Of a stretch of 64,000 nucleotides of DNA, positions 16,796-25,517 are shown piece after piece. Numbering within the stretch: position 1 is the stretch's first letter; each line of letters opens with the position of its first letter. This DNA is from Leeuwenhoekiella nanhaiensis. GTDB lineage: Bacteria; Bacteroidota; Bacteroidia; Flavobacteriales; Flavobacteriaceae. Made by a program: the position numbers and the translations under genes. The stretch lies in NCBI RefSeq assembly GCF_002744755.1, contig NZ_KZ319288.1:558001-622000 (forward strand), written 5' to 3'. A model generated the notes under the pieces. The model was not told where the DNA came from. It made no database searches and worked only from the letters and a program-made list of their open reading frames with translations.

Positions 16796-16895
16796 ATTCC
16801 TTAACAAATATTCATACTTACCCAGCTAAATCTTAATTTACTGCCAATTTTCAGGCTTTTGTATAAGATTTAACCCATTTTATTGAACAAAAAAT

Positions 16896-16903
16896 TAAAT
16901 TTG
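16896..16903 (+). promoter_or_regulatory. Candidate -7 element of the carotenoid operon
   Basis: TAAATTTG, an exact TAnnTTTG match 25 bases before the regulator ATG. There is no TTG at the usual distance upstream. Between it and the ATG lies a direct repeat TTGAT-N10-TTGAT (16901-16920), a possible binding site for the regulator itself. Confidence 0.5.
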
Positions 16904-16928
16904 ATCCATGTTCGGTTGATAACCAGTT

Positions 16929-17834
16929 ATGGATGCAGTAAAGACTACTTTCAGTATAAAAGATTTAGAAAGTTTCGGGGGGGTAAAAGCGCATACCATA
17001 CGCATGTGGGAGCGGCGTTACAATCTTCTGGAGCCTAAGCGCACACCTACTAACATCAGATATTACGATTTGGGTGATCTGCAAAAATTGCTCAACGTCA
17101 CTTTCTTACTGCAACACGATTACAAGATTTCAAAAATAGCGGAACACAGCACAAGTGAAATCTCAGATTTAGTACAAAAGACGGTTAAAAAAGAGCGGCC
17201 GGGTAGCAACTACCACGTCATAAGCACCTTCAAAATCGCGATGATGAATTTTGATCATCATCTGTTTACGAAAACCTTCGAATCGCTTTCCGATAAAATG
17301 GATTTCCGAAAGATTTTCTTTCAGGTTTTTATCCCTTTACTTGAAGAAATTGGTTTGCTCTGGCAGTCAAATGCCATTAATCCGGCTCACGAGCATTTTA
17401 TCTCCAATCTTATCCGGCAAAAAATGCAGGTAAGGATTGAACAGGCTACGGCTGCAAAAGCCTTAAATTCCTCAAAAACATTTGTTCTGTTTTTACCGGA
17501 AAATGAGATTCATGATCTGGGCCTTATATTTCTGCATTATGAAGTGGCTGCAAAAGGCTATAAATGCATTTACCTGGGACAAAGCATTCAAACCGAAAGT
17601 CTGCAATACCTGGTTTCTACGCTTAACAACGTAAATTTTGTAAGCTATCTTACTATAAACAGCAGCGGCAAAAGCATTCTGGAATTTGCAAAGCAGTTTA
17701 ACCAGGACGTCAAAGATGACCACGTGCCGCTATACCTATTGGGTCGCCTGATTCAGGAAGAAAAACAGGAAGATATGCCCAAAAATGTGAAACTCATAAA
17801 AACTATCGAAGCCTTTCAGACGCTTTTAAACTAA
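16929..17834 (+). CDS. MerR-family regulator with cobalamin-binding-type C-terminus (CarA/CarH/LitR-like)
   Basis: Transcriptional regulator of 301 residues: a MerR winged helix at about 8-75 (I-R-M-W-E-R-R-Y followed by a wing ending R-Y-Y-D) and a C-terminal helical-bundle plus Rossmann-like cobalamin-binding region. Both diagnostic motifs of B12-dependent photoreceptors of the CarH class are present: W145-x9-E155-H156 and E193-x-H195-x2-G198 (E-I-H-D-L-G), where the His is the lower cobalt ligand. CarH-type proteins repress carotenoid genes in the dark with adenosylcobalamin and release them in light. The residue after the Trp is Gln, whereas CarH of Thermus has a His there that ligates cobalt after light. 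The crt genes follow 4 bases after its stop, so it is probably autoregulated with them. B12 binding is inferred from motifs. Confidence 0.88.
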   Translation: MDAVKTTFSIKDLESFGGVKAHTIRMWERRYNLLEPKRTPTNIRYYDLGDLQKLLNVTFLLQHDYKISKIAEHSTSEISDLVQKTVKKERPGSNYHVISTFKIAMMNFDHHLFTKTFESLSDKMDFRKIFFQVFIPLLEEIGLLWQSNAINPAHEHFISNLIRQKMQVRIEQATAAKALNSSKTFVLFLPENEIHDLGLIFLHYEVAAKGYKCIYLGQSIQTESLQYLVSTLNNVNFVSYLTINSSGKSILEFAKQFNQDVKDDHVPLYLLGRLIQEEKQEDMPKNVKLIKTIEAFQTLLN

Positions 17835-17838
17835 TACT

Positions 17839-19302
17839 ATGTCAAAAAAAATAGCTGTTTTAGGATCCGGATTTTCTGCGCTTGCTGCGGCCTCATATCT
17901 CGCTAAAGCAGGTCACGAAGTACATATCTACGAAAAAAACAGTACTGCAGGGGGAAGAGCCAGACAACTTAAACGCGAAGGATTCACTTTTGATATGGGA
18001 CCATCCTGGTACTGGATGCCTGACGTATTTGAGCGTTTTTTTAATGATTTTGGTAAAAGCACATCCGATTATTACCAGCTTGAAAAATTAGGTCCGGCCT
18101 ACCGGGTGTACTTTGGTGATAAAGATTACATCAGTATCGCAGATACCCTCGAAAAAATCAAACTTACCTTTGAAAATGAAGAACCCGGAAGCGGTGCAAA
18201 ACTGCAGCGCTTTATCGATGAGGCCGGTAAGAATTATGATGTAGCAATAAAAGATTTGGTTTACAGACCGGGAGTTTCCCCACTTGAGCTGGTAACACCG
18301 GCTACCATCAAAAAAATAGGAAGCTTTTTCAGCACGATAAGCAAAGACGTTCGCAAATCGTTTAAAAACCCAAAACTGATACAGATTCTGGAGTTTCCGG
18401 TGTTGTTTTTGGGAGCGAAGCCTCAGGATACGCCTTCCTTTTACAGTTTTATGAATTATGCCGATTTCGGTATTGGAACCTTTCACCCTAAAACCGGAAT
18501 GCACGCAGTGGTAGAGGCTATGACCAGTCTGGCGACAGAGCTGGGGGTTACCTTCCACTTTGACAGCGAGGTAAGCCGCATTCGTACCGAAGGCAATAAA
18601 GCCGTAGGTATCGAGGTAAACAACAAATCTGTTGAAGCAGACATCGTATTAAGCGGAGCAGATTATCATCATACCGAAACCTTGCTGCCACAAAAACTGA
18701 GACAGTATTCTGAAAAATACTGGGACAGTCGGGTTTTCGCGCCCTCTTCCCTGCTCTTTTACGTAGGCTTTGACAAAAAGGTAGAACACGTAGATCACCA
18801 TACTTTATTTTTTGATGTGGACTTTGAGCAACACGCCAAAGATATTTACGACCAACCCGAATGGCCTGACGAGCCTTTATTTTACGCCAATTTTCCTTCA
18901 AAGACCGATGCCACGATGGCTCCCGAAGGAAAAGAAGCCGGTTTTTTCCTGATTCCATTAGCTCCGGGTCTTTATGATTCACAAGAATTACGCGACAAGT
19001 ATTTTGATATCATAATCAGCAGACTCGAACGGATCACCGGTCAAAAGCTTAAAAAAAATATTATATTTAAAGAGTCTTTTTGTGTAAATGACTTTAAGGA
19101 AGTCTATCATTCTTATAAGGGAAACGCCTATGGAATGGCCAACACACTGCTGCAAACGGCATTTTTAAGACCTAAGTTGAAAAGTAAAAAAGTTGCTAAT
19201 TTATATTTTACCGGTCAGTTAACCGTGCCCGGTCCCGGAGTGCCTCCTGCATTAATTTCGGGGAAACTTACTGCAGGACTAATCACCAAAAAGCATAATT
19301 GA
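17839..19302 (+). CDS. crtI: Phytoene desaturase
   Basis: FAD-dependent desaturase (487 residues) that converts phytoene stepwise to lycopene or neurosporene in the membrane. The N-terminal dinucleotide-binding fold is I-A-V-L-G-S-G-F-S-A-L-A-A-A followed by G-G-R-A-R, and the C-terminal CrtI signature lies at Y-F-T-G-Q-L-T-V-P-G-P-G-V-P. The length is standard. It sits between the MerR/B12 regulator (4-base gap) and crtB (6-base gap), which fixes its role as a carotenoid rather than an apocarotenoid enzyme. Confidence 0.96.
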   Translation: MSKKIAVLGSGFSALAAASYLAKAGHEVHIYEKNSTAGGRARQLKREGFTFDMGPSWYWMPDVFERFFNDFGKSTSDYYQLEKLGPAYRVYFGDKDYISIADTLEKIKLTFENEEPGSGAKLQRFIDEAGKNYDVAIKDLVYRPGVSPLELVTPATIKKIGSFFSTISKDVRKSFKNPKLIQILEFPVLFLGAKPQDTPSFYSFMNYADFGIGTFHPKTGMHAVVEAMTSLATELGVTFHFDSEVSRIRTEGNKAVGIEVNNKSVEADIVLSGADYHHTETLLPQKLRQYSEKYWDSRVFAPSSLLFYVGFDKKVEHVDHHTLFFDVDFEQHAKDIYDQPEWPDEPLFYANFPSKTDATMAPEGKEAGFFLIPLAPGLYDSQELRDKYFDIIISRLERITGQKLKKNIIFKESFCVNDFKEVYHSYKGNAYGMANTLLQTAFLRPKLKSKKVANLYFTGQLTVPGPGVPPALISGKLTAGLITKKHN

Positions 19303-19308
19303 AAAAGA

Positions 19309-20148
19309 ATGAAACAAATTTTTGACAACGTCTCACTTGCCTGTTCTGAAACGGTTACCCGCTCTTACAGCACTTCGTTTTCAACAGCTACCCGTATGCT
19401 GGCTCCCAGTATACGTAAGGACATACATAATATTTACGGCTTTGTACGATTTGCAGATGAGATTGTTGACACCTTTCACAGCTATGACAAAGAGACTCTT
19501 TTTAAACGTTTTGAAATCGATCTCGAAAATGCGCTGAACGACCGCATCAGTCTGAACCCGATTTTAAACTCCTTTCAACATACGTATCACAACTATGGAA
19601 TTGAAAAACACCTGGTTGATGCGTTTATGAATAGCATGCGTCTCGACCTGAGCAAAAGTAAATACCTTACTGAAGAGGAATATAAAAATTACATCTACGG
19701 TTCTGCAGATGTTGTGGGTTTAATGTGTCTCACTGTTTTTGTTAAGGGTGACCGTGAGAAGTATGAAGAACTAAAGGGTTGTGCTATGAGTTTAGGTTCG
19801 GCCTTTCAAAAAGTCAATTTTCTTAGAGACCTTAAAGCAGATCACGAAGAACTGAGCCGCACGTATTTTCCCAACACCAATCTTAACGAATTAGATGAAG
19901 TCTCCAAGCAACGCATTATTGCGGAAATTGAAGAAGATTTCGCTAAGGGTCTCGCCGGTATTTGTAAATTGCCTGTCGAAGCGAAATTTGGAGTTTATAC
20001 GGCATACCGCTATTATAAAAAGCTGCTCAGTAAATTAAAAAGTACACCTTCGCTCGAAATTAAAAATGCGCGCATTCGGGTTCCCAATTACGTGAAGGCT
20101 TCTCTCTTGGCGCGCAGCTATGTAAAATACCGATTAAATCTTATTTAA
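19309..20148 (+). CDS. crtB: Phytoene synthase
   Basis: Squalene/phytoene synthase family enzyme (279 residues) that condenses two geranylgeranyl diphosphates to phytoene, the first committed carotenoid step. The two Asp-rich magnesium-diphosphate motifs are D-E-I-V-D at 50-54 and the N-F-L-R-D-L-K-A-D segment near 170-178; the Y-S-T-S-F element near residue 20 is typical. It is soluble or membrane-associated with no signal peptide. The stop is followed by crtZ after one base, so expression is tightly coupled. Confidence 0.95.
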   Translation: MKQIFDNVSLACSETVTRSYSTSFSTATRMLAPSIRKDIHNIYGFVRFADEIVDTFHSYDKETLFKRFEIDLENALNDRISLNPILNSFQHTYHNYGIEKHLVDAFMNSMRLDLSKSKYLTEEEYKNYIYGSADVVGLMCLTVFVKGDREKYEELKGCAMSLGSAFQKVNFLRDLKADHEELSRTYFPNTNLNELDEVSKQRIIAEIEEDFAKGLAGICKLPVEAKFGVYTAYRYYKKLLSKLKSTPSLEIKNARIRVPNYVKASLLARSYVKYRLNLI

Positions 20149-20149
20149 C

Positions 20150-20599
20150 ATGCAAGCATTACTTTGGATTGCTGTTTTTGTAATTACTTTTTTAGTGATG
20201 GAATTTTTGGCCTGGGCTACACATAAATACGTGATGCACGGCTTTTTGTGGGTACTGCACCGGGATCACCATCACAAGGACCACGGTTCCTGGTGGGAGC
20301 GAAACGACTTCTTCTTTATTTTTTACGCACTGGTAAGTATAGGTTGTTTCCTGCTCTGGCAATATGAAAATGTTTGGATAGGTTTACCTATTGGTCTGGG
20401 TATATTCGCTTATGGAATAACCTATTTTATGGTGCATGATATCTTCATTCACCAGCGCTTTAAGCTTTTTAGAAATGCCAACAACTGGTATGCAAAAGGC
20501 ATTCGCAGAGCGCATAAAATACACCACAAACATCTGGGTAAAGATGAAGGAGAGTGTTTCGGAATGCTCGTTCCGCCGCTCAAATATTTTAAAAAATAA
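20150..20599 (+). CDS. crtZ: Beta-carotene hydroxylase (CrtZ type)
   Basis: Integral-membrane di-iron hydroxylase (149 residues) that adds 3-hydroxyl groups to beta-rings, giving zeaxanthin from beta-carotene. The four His clusters are present: H-K-Y-V-M-H near residue 24, H-R-D-H-H-H-K-D-H near 39, H-D-I-F-I-H-Q near 96, and H-K-I-H-H-K-H near 122. About four membrane helices fit the fatty-acid-hydroxylase-like fold. It starts one base after crtB and ends immediately before the DUF2071 ATG. The lycopene cyclase that must act before it is not in this window. Confidence 0.94.
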   Translation: MQALLWIAVFVITFLVMEFLAWATHKYVMHGFLWVLHRDHHHKDHGSWWERNDFFFIFYALVSIGCFLLWQYENVWIGLPIGLGIFAYGITYFMVHDIFIHQRFKLFRNANNWYAKGIRRAHKIHHKHLGKDEGECFGMLVPPLKYFKK

Positions 20600-21313
20600 A
20601 TGAGCTTCCTCACGGCTTCCTGGAAAAACCTTTGTTTTGCTAATTACGCAATCGATCCCGCTATTCTGGAGCCCTACCTCCCACCTCATACAGAGCTTGA
20701 CTTTTTTGAAGGCAAATGTTATGTGAGTCTTGTGGGCTTTTTGTTTGATGAAGTTAAACTCAAAGGTATTCCTATTCCCTTTCACCGCAGTTTTGAAGAA
20801 ATTAATCTTCGGTTTTATGTACGTTACAAAGACGGAAACAACTGGAAGCGCGGTACTGTTTTCATTTCTGAAATTGTAAACAAACCGGCCATCGCCTGGG
20901 TTGCTAATACTTTGTATAACGAAAAGTACAGTGTTTATAAAATGCATTACAAGCACGATCTTACCAAAGATGAAAACTTCTTCAGTTACGGTATTCACCT
21001 GGAAGATCACTGGAATCTGATACAGGTCGCGACAGCTCCTGAACCAAAAACTTACGATCCAAACGGCATCACTGCATTTATTACAGAGCATTTTTGGGGG
21101 TACAGCAAAAAATCAGACACCCAAAGCTGGGAGTATGAAGTAAAACATCCGCTTTGGAAAAGCTATGACATTCTGGATTACGAGATCGTTTTTGACTTCG
21201 GAAAATTCTACGGGGAAGCATTTGATGAACTTTCTACGCGTGAACCCGACAGTATTCAGTGTATGGATGGTTCAGCCATAAGTATAGAAGGGAAAAAACT
21301 TCTTAAAGGATAA
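20600..21313 (+). CDS. DUF2071 (YqjF-like) family protein
   Basis: Protein of 237 residues in the DUF2071/YqjF family, whose fold resembles acetoacetate decarboxylase-like proteins; no activity is established. Family features include the N-terminal W-K-N-L-x-F-A-N-Y and the P-Y-L-P segment near residue 25, the V-S-L-V-G-F segment near 42, and N-L-R-F-Y-V-R near 68. No signal peptide. It begins at the base directly after the crtZ stop, so it is translationally coupled to the carotenoid operon, but a carotenoid role is only suggested by position. Its 3' end overlaps the convergent bshC by 11 bases. Confidence 0.85.
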   Translation: MSFLTASWKNLCFANYAIDPAILEPYLPPHTELDFFEGKCYVSLVGFLFDEVKLKGIPIPFHRSFEEINLRFYVRYKDGNNWKRGTVFISEIVNKPAIAWVANTLYNEKYSVYKMHYKHDLTKDENFFSYGIHLEDHWNLIQVATAPEPKTYDPNGITAFITEHFWGYSKKSDTQSWEYEVKHPLWKSYDILDYEIVFDFGKFYGEAFDELSTREPDSIQCMDGSAISIEGKKLLKG

Positions 21314-22907
21314 TAACGGTAAACCGATAATCAAGCGGATCTAACGCATCGAACAACTTTGGAAGCAAATCTGCCCCATATTCTGCATAAAACTCCGAAA
21401 AATTAAACACCCGTTCCTGTAAATTCTGAGCCGGAAAGAGTTCGTTTTGAATCAGCGTAAAACGCTGTACGTGATCGCTTAATTTTCGCTTTTGTGCTTT
21501 CAGCAGCCGTTTCTCCAGATTATCAAGACCTTTTAATTGCTTTACTTCCTGTGCTTTTACAGCTCCTAAAAAGGATATATCGGTTTGTTCGGCCAGTTCG
21601 TATAATGCCTCAAACTGCTTTACCAAATGTTGTTTTTGAGGCGAAAAATCAATGTCAATATTTGAAATCTTACGGATTTTTCGATTGACCAGATCATTTT
21701 GACTTAGGAACAACTCGTTTAAACTTATATCCAGTTTTTCGAGTTTTTCCTTTTGCTTTTCGGTAATTAACAAGGCTGAATTACGTAACATCAGCATAGG
21801 AAATGGAACTTCAACCGCATCAAAAAAGCTTTTGAGCTCCAGCCAGTAAGCTATTTCTCCTCCACCGCCTATGTACGCCAGATTCGGCAAAATCACTTCC
21901 TGATAAAGCGGTCGCATAATCACGTTGGGACTGAAGGCTTCCGGCGTAGTCTGTAGTTTTTCTAAAAGCTCAGCTTCCGAAAACTGAAGCTCGGTATCTT
22001 TTACAAAATAGCTTCCGTCTTGCTTAATGATACGTTCGCGAAGACCTTCCGCCAGGTAAAATAAATTGATTTCCCGGGCATTCACCTGTACCGAATACCC
22101 GTTTTCCTCTAATTTTTCAGCCTGAGCAGATACCAGGTCAAAGGCTTTCTGCTCCAGCAATTCCTGCTTCATATAGGGCGCAAAAACCGCTTTTAAATCG
22201 CGATCGTTTCCATCTACAATCACCAGACCGTATTCGCCAAAAAGCCGGTGCGCTAAAAATCGTGTCGCATCTGCCAGATTATCTGTTTTTAAATAAGCCG
22301 TCTCAAAAAGCTGAGCCAGTTCCTGAGCGATGCGTGTGGTTCCCAGTTCTGCCTGCAAACGCTCGTAAACAGCTGCAAGGCCTTCATTGTCTAGCGCGCC
22401 AACCGCACCTTTATCATTATCTGTGATATCCTCGCGGTTCCATTGTATCTTCTTACCGTGAAGTCTGAAGTAATTGATTTCGTCAAAATCATGGTCTTCG
22501 GTCGCCATCCAATACACCGGCAAAAAATTCGAATCAGGGTAAGTTTCTTTTAGCTTTCGCGAAAGCGTAATGGTGCTGATAATTTTATACAGAAAATAAA
22601 GCGGTCCGGTGAACAGATTGAGCTGATGCCCGGTCGTGACGGTATAGGTATTGGGCAAGGCCAAAAGATCAAGCGCCTCCTGAGTTTCAGCCGTCTGCTC
22701 AAACCCTGCATATTGATTTCGCAAAGCGGAAACCAAAACCTTACGGTTTTCATCAGAAAATTTCTTTTGTTCGATCTGAGCTTTAAAATTTTCCAGCGTA
22801 GGGAACTGTCCATAAAATCCCGAAAGATTCTCTTCCTGATTCAAATAATCACAAATAAGCTTTGAAAAATAACCGGTGTCTGAATAGGGAATTTTATGCG
22901 TGGACAT
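21303..22907 (-). CDS. bshC: Bacillithiol biosynthesis cysteine-adding enzyme BshC
   Basis: Putative cysteine ligase (534 residues, the normal BshC length) that adds cysteine to glucosaminyl-malate in the last step of bacillithiol synthesis. The family features are seen: Y-T-V-T-T-G-H-Q-L-N-L-F-T-G-P near residues 92-106, Y-W-M-A-T-E-D-H-D-F-D-E near 148-159, and a long C-terminal coiled-coil between about 390 and 490. Bacteroidota commonly make bacillithiol. It is a single gene here; bshA and bshB are not in the window. It converges on, and overlaps, the DUF2071 gene. Confidence 0.95.
   Translation of the reverse strand: MSTHKIPYSDTGYFSKLICDYLNQEENLSGFYGQFPTLENFKAQIEQKKFSDENRKVLVSALRNQYAGFEQTAETQEALDLLALPNTYTVTTGHQLNLFTGPLYFLYKIISTITLSRKLKETYPDSNFLPVYWMATEDHDFDEINYFRLHGKKIQWNREDITDNDKGAVGALDNEGLAAVYERLQAELGTTRIAQELAQLFETAYLKTDNLADATRFLAHRLFGEYGLVIVDGNDRDLKAVFAPYMKQELLEQKAFDLVSAQAEKLEENGYSVQVNAREINLFYLAEGLRERIIKQDGSYFVKDTELQFSEAELLEKLQTTPEAFSPNVIMRPLYQEVILPNLAYIGGGGEIAYWLELKSFFDAVEVPFPMLMLRNSALLITEKQKEKLEKLDISLNELFLSQNDLVNRKIRKISNIDIDFSPQKQHLVKQFEALYELAEQTDISFLGAVKAQEVKQLKGLDNLEKRLLKAQKRKLSDHVQRFTLIQNELFPAQNLQERVFNFSEFYAEYGADLLPKLFDALDPLDYRFTVIIL
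22553..22566. repeat. 14-bp palindrome GCTTTCGCGAAAGC, copy 1 (inside bshC)
   Basis: Perfect 14-bp palindrome within coding sequence; an identical copy lies at 28050-28063 inside the M16 peptidase gene, and several partial copies occur elsewhere. See findings. Confidence 0.5.
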
Positions 22908-22956
22908 GTACTGTTTTTTACAGGGTAAAATAATACGAATAGGGAGTTAACAGCCC

Positions 22957-22964
22957 CAAATTTA
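22957..22964 (-). promoter_or_regulatory. Candidate -7 element of bshC promoter
   Basis: Minus-strand TAAATTTG, an exact TAnnTTTG match, about 50 bases upstream of the bshC ATG in the 123-base divergent region with the M14 peptidase gene. No -33 TTG at the usual distance. Confidence 0.4.
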
Positions 22965-23030
22965 CGTTAATTCGCACAGATGACTTCGCTCTAATTTTAG
23001 TAGTTTTAAAGCTTCTAAAATACAACGCAG

Positions 23031-25511
23031 ATGATTCGATCTTTTTTCCTCCTGTTCACCTTAACGTGCACGATTCTTTCGGCACAAAACCTTCAAAGTC
23101 CGTCTGAATTTTTAGGCTATGAGATTGGCACCGAGTTTACCCGTCACGCCAATGTTGTTTCCTATTTTAAGCACGTAGCAGAGCAGTCTGACTGGGTTAC
23201 TTATCAGGAATATGGAAAAACAAACGAACGCAGACCTCTTACCTATGCCGTGATTTCAACACCTGAAAATCTGGCCAATCTGGAGACCATTCGCACCAAT
23301 CAGTTGAAAAATGCCGGTTTAGAAAGTGGCTCCGCCAGTCCAGACAAGGCCGTAGTCTGGCTTAGTTATAATGTACACGGTAATGAGGCCAGTAGTACCG
23401 AGGCTTCGATGCTTACCCTTTATGACCTGATCACCTCCAAAAAAGAATGGCTAAAAAACACCGTCGTAATTATAGATCCCTGTGTCAACCCGGATGGAAG
23501 AGATCGTTACGCAAATTGGTACAATCAGGTTAGGGCCAGCCCTTACGATACCAACCCTGATGCGATTGAGCACAACGAGCCGTGGCCCGGTGGTCGTCCC
23601 AATCATTATTTATTTGACCTCAACCGCGATTGGGCCTGGGCGACACAGGTAGAAACCCGTCAGCGCCTTAAAGTTTACAATCAGTGGATGCCGCATATTC
23701 ACGTGGATTTTCACGAACAGGGTATTAACCAGCCGTATTATTTTGCACCTGCTGCAGAACCTTTTCACGATATCATAACTCCGTTTCAACGGGACTTTCA
23801 AACTCAAATAGGTGCCAACCATGCCAAATATTTTGATAAAAATGGTTGGTTATTTTTTACCCGGGAGCGTTTTGACCTGCTGTATCCCAGCTACGGCGAT
23901 ACCTACCCTACCTACACGGGTGCGATTGGAATGACCTACGAACAGGCCGGTAATGGCGGTGCGGGTCTGGGTATTAAAACATCAGATGGCGAAGTACTCA
24001 CCCTGGTAGATCGTGTGCAGCATCATTTTACTACCGGAATTTCAACTGTGGAAATCGCCTCACAAAATGCAGAAAAACTGAATACGGAATTCAAAAAATA
24101 CTTTAGTGCTCCTGATGTGGCGTACAAAAGCTTTACCCTTAGCGGTGAGGCAGATCATTTACAGGCTTTAGCCGATTTGTTTGACATTCACGGAATCAAG
24201 TATCAATTTACCGGAAAAGGCAAAACCAGTGGTTACAATTACACCTCTCAGAAAAACGAAAGCCTGTCTTACGACCGGGCTCTTGTGGTCAATACAGACC
24301 AGCCAAAAGGAAAACTGGTTCACGTATTGCTTGAACCTGAAGCCGCACTTTCGACTCCCTTAACCTATGATATTACTGCCTGGAGCTTGCCTTACGCTTA
24401 TGGACTTAATGCGGTTGCAAGCAGTTCTGCCGGCTCATCTACTGCAGATTCAGCAGTAAATGCAGTGTCCAATACCGTAAATACCAATGCCGCAGGCTAT
24501 ATAAGCAAATGGAACAGTATGCAGGATGCACGTTTCTTGGCCGCTTTGTTGAAAGAAAACATCAAAGTACGTTTTAGCGAAAAAGCTTTTCGCCTTGAGA
24601 ATAAAGACTACCCGGCAGGAAGCCTGGTGATTACGCGAAGCGACAATATGAATCATTCAGCATTTGATCAGAAACTGGTTGAGATCGCTAATCAATTTGA
24701 ACGAAGCTTAACGCCATCTTCAACCAGTTTTGCCAGCGCGGGGCCGGACTTTGGTTCTCCAGATATTAAACTCATCAATAAAGCCAAAATCGCGATGCTC
24801 ACCGGCGAGCAGACAAGTTCGTTAAGCTACGGTGCTACCTGGCATTTCTTTGAGCAACAATTAAACTACCCGGTGACTTCAATTCGCGCAGATGAATTAA
24901 GCCGCGTCAATCTAAATGATTACGATGTGCTGGTAATGCCTGACGGAAGGTATTCGCTTTCAGATGATACTTTAGACGAAATTAAAAGCTGGGTTCGCTC
25001 CGGTGGAAATGTGGTTGCCATACGCGGAGCACTTAGAGCTTTTGCAGACCAGGACGGTTTCAGTCTTAAAAGAGCTGAGGATTCTGAAGAACATGCGGAA
25101 GATTCAATCGCTTCGAAACTGATTCCGTATAAAGATCGCGAAATGCAAAGCTCAAAAGATCTTATAAGCGGAAGCATTTTTGAAACTCAGGTGGACAACT
25201 CGCATCCATTGGCTTTTGGTTATGACGACACTTACTACAGTTTAAAAATTGGAGATCAGGCTTATCAATTACTCGATGCCGGTTATAATGTGGCCTATCT
25301 GGGTGAAAACCCTAAAAATGTTTCAGGTTTTGCAGGTGCCGACGCCCTTGCCGGTTTAAAAAACTCCCTGATTTTTGGTCAGGAACCTATGGGACGCGGG
25401 AGCCTGATTTATCTGGCCGATGATCCGTTATTCCGAGCCTTTTGGGAAAATGGAAAACTCTTTTTTGTAAACGCCCTGTTCATTGCTAATCCTTCATCGT
25501 ATAGAAATTAA
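23031..25511 (+). CDS. Secreted M14 family zinc carboxypeptidase with C-terminal amidotransferase-like domain
   Basis: Secreted metallopeptidase (826 residues), signal peptide MIRSFFLLFTLTCTILSAQ. The M14 zinc ligands are H116 and E119 in N-V-H-G-N-E-A and H228 (or H224) in H-V-D-F-H-E-Q-G; N-P-D-G-R-D-R at 153-159 and L-N-R-D near 197-200 are family segments. A second domain (about 590-720) resembles class I glutamine-amidotransferase/ThuA-like folds, with Y-D-V-L-V-M-P-D-G and G-G-N-V-V-A-I-R-G-A but no obvious catalytic Cys. It leads an operon with a small MscS gene (6-base gap) and an M16 peptidase. Likely role is periplasmic peptide turnover; the substrate is unknown. Confidence 0.9.
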   Translation: MIRSFFLLFTLTCTILSAQNLQSPSEFLGYEIGTEFTRHANVVSYFKHVAEQSDWVTYQEYGKTNERRPLTYAVISTPENLANLETIRTNQLKNAGLESGSASPDKAVVWLSYNVHGNEASSTEASMLTLYDLITSKKEWLKNTVVIIDPCVNPDGRDRYANWYNQVRASPYDTNPDAIEHNEPWPGGRPNHYLFDLNRDWAWATQVETRQRLKVYNQWMPHIHVDFHEQGINQPYYFAPAAEPFHDIITPFQRDFQTQIGANHAKYFDKNGWLFFTRERFDLLYPSYGDTYPTYTGAIGMTYEQAGNGGAGLGIKTSDGEVLTLVDRVQHHFTTGISTVEIASQNAEKLNTEFKKYFSAPDVAYKSFTLSGEADHLQALADLFDIHGIKYQFTGKGKTSGYNYTSQKNESLSYDRALVVNTDQPKGKLVHVLLEPEAALSTPLTYDITAWSLPYAYGLNAVASSSAGSSTADSAVNAVSNTVNTNAAGYISKWNSMQDARFLAALLKENIKVRFSEKAFRLENKDYPAGSLVITRSDNMNHSAFDQKLVEIANQFERSLTPSSTSFASAGPDFGSPDIKLINKAKIAMLTGEQTSSLSYGATWHFFEQQLNYPVTSIRADELSRVNLNDYDVLVMPDGRYSLSDDTLDEIKSWVRSGGNVVAIRGALRAFADQDGFSLKRAEDSEEHAEDSIASKLIPYKDREMQSSKDLISGSIFETQVDNSHPLAFGYDDTYYSLKIGDQAYQLLDAGYNVAYLGENPKNVSGFAGADALAGLKNSLIFGQEPMGRGSLIYLADDPLFRAFWENGKLFFVNALFIANPSSYRN
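24577..24593. repeat. Inverted repeat GCGAAAA-N3-TTTTCGC in M14 gene
   Basis: A 7-bp inverted repeat with 3-base spacer inside coding sequence; its arms resemble the halves of the GCTTTCGCGAAAGC palindrome in reverse order. Confidence 0.3.
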
Positions 25512-25517
25512 TTTGCT

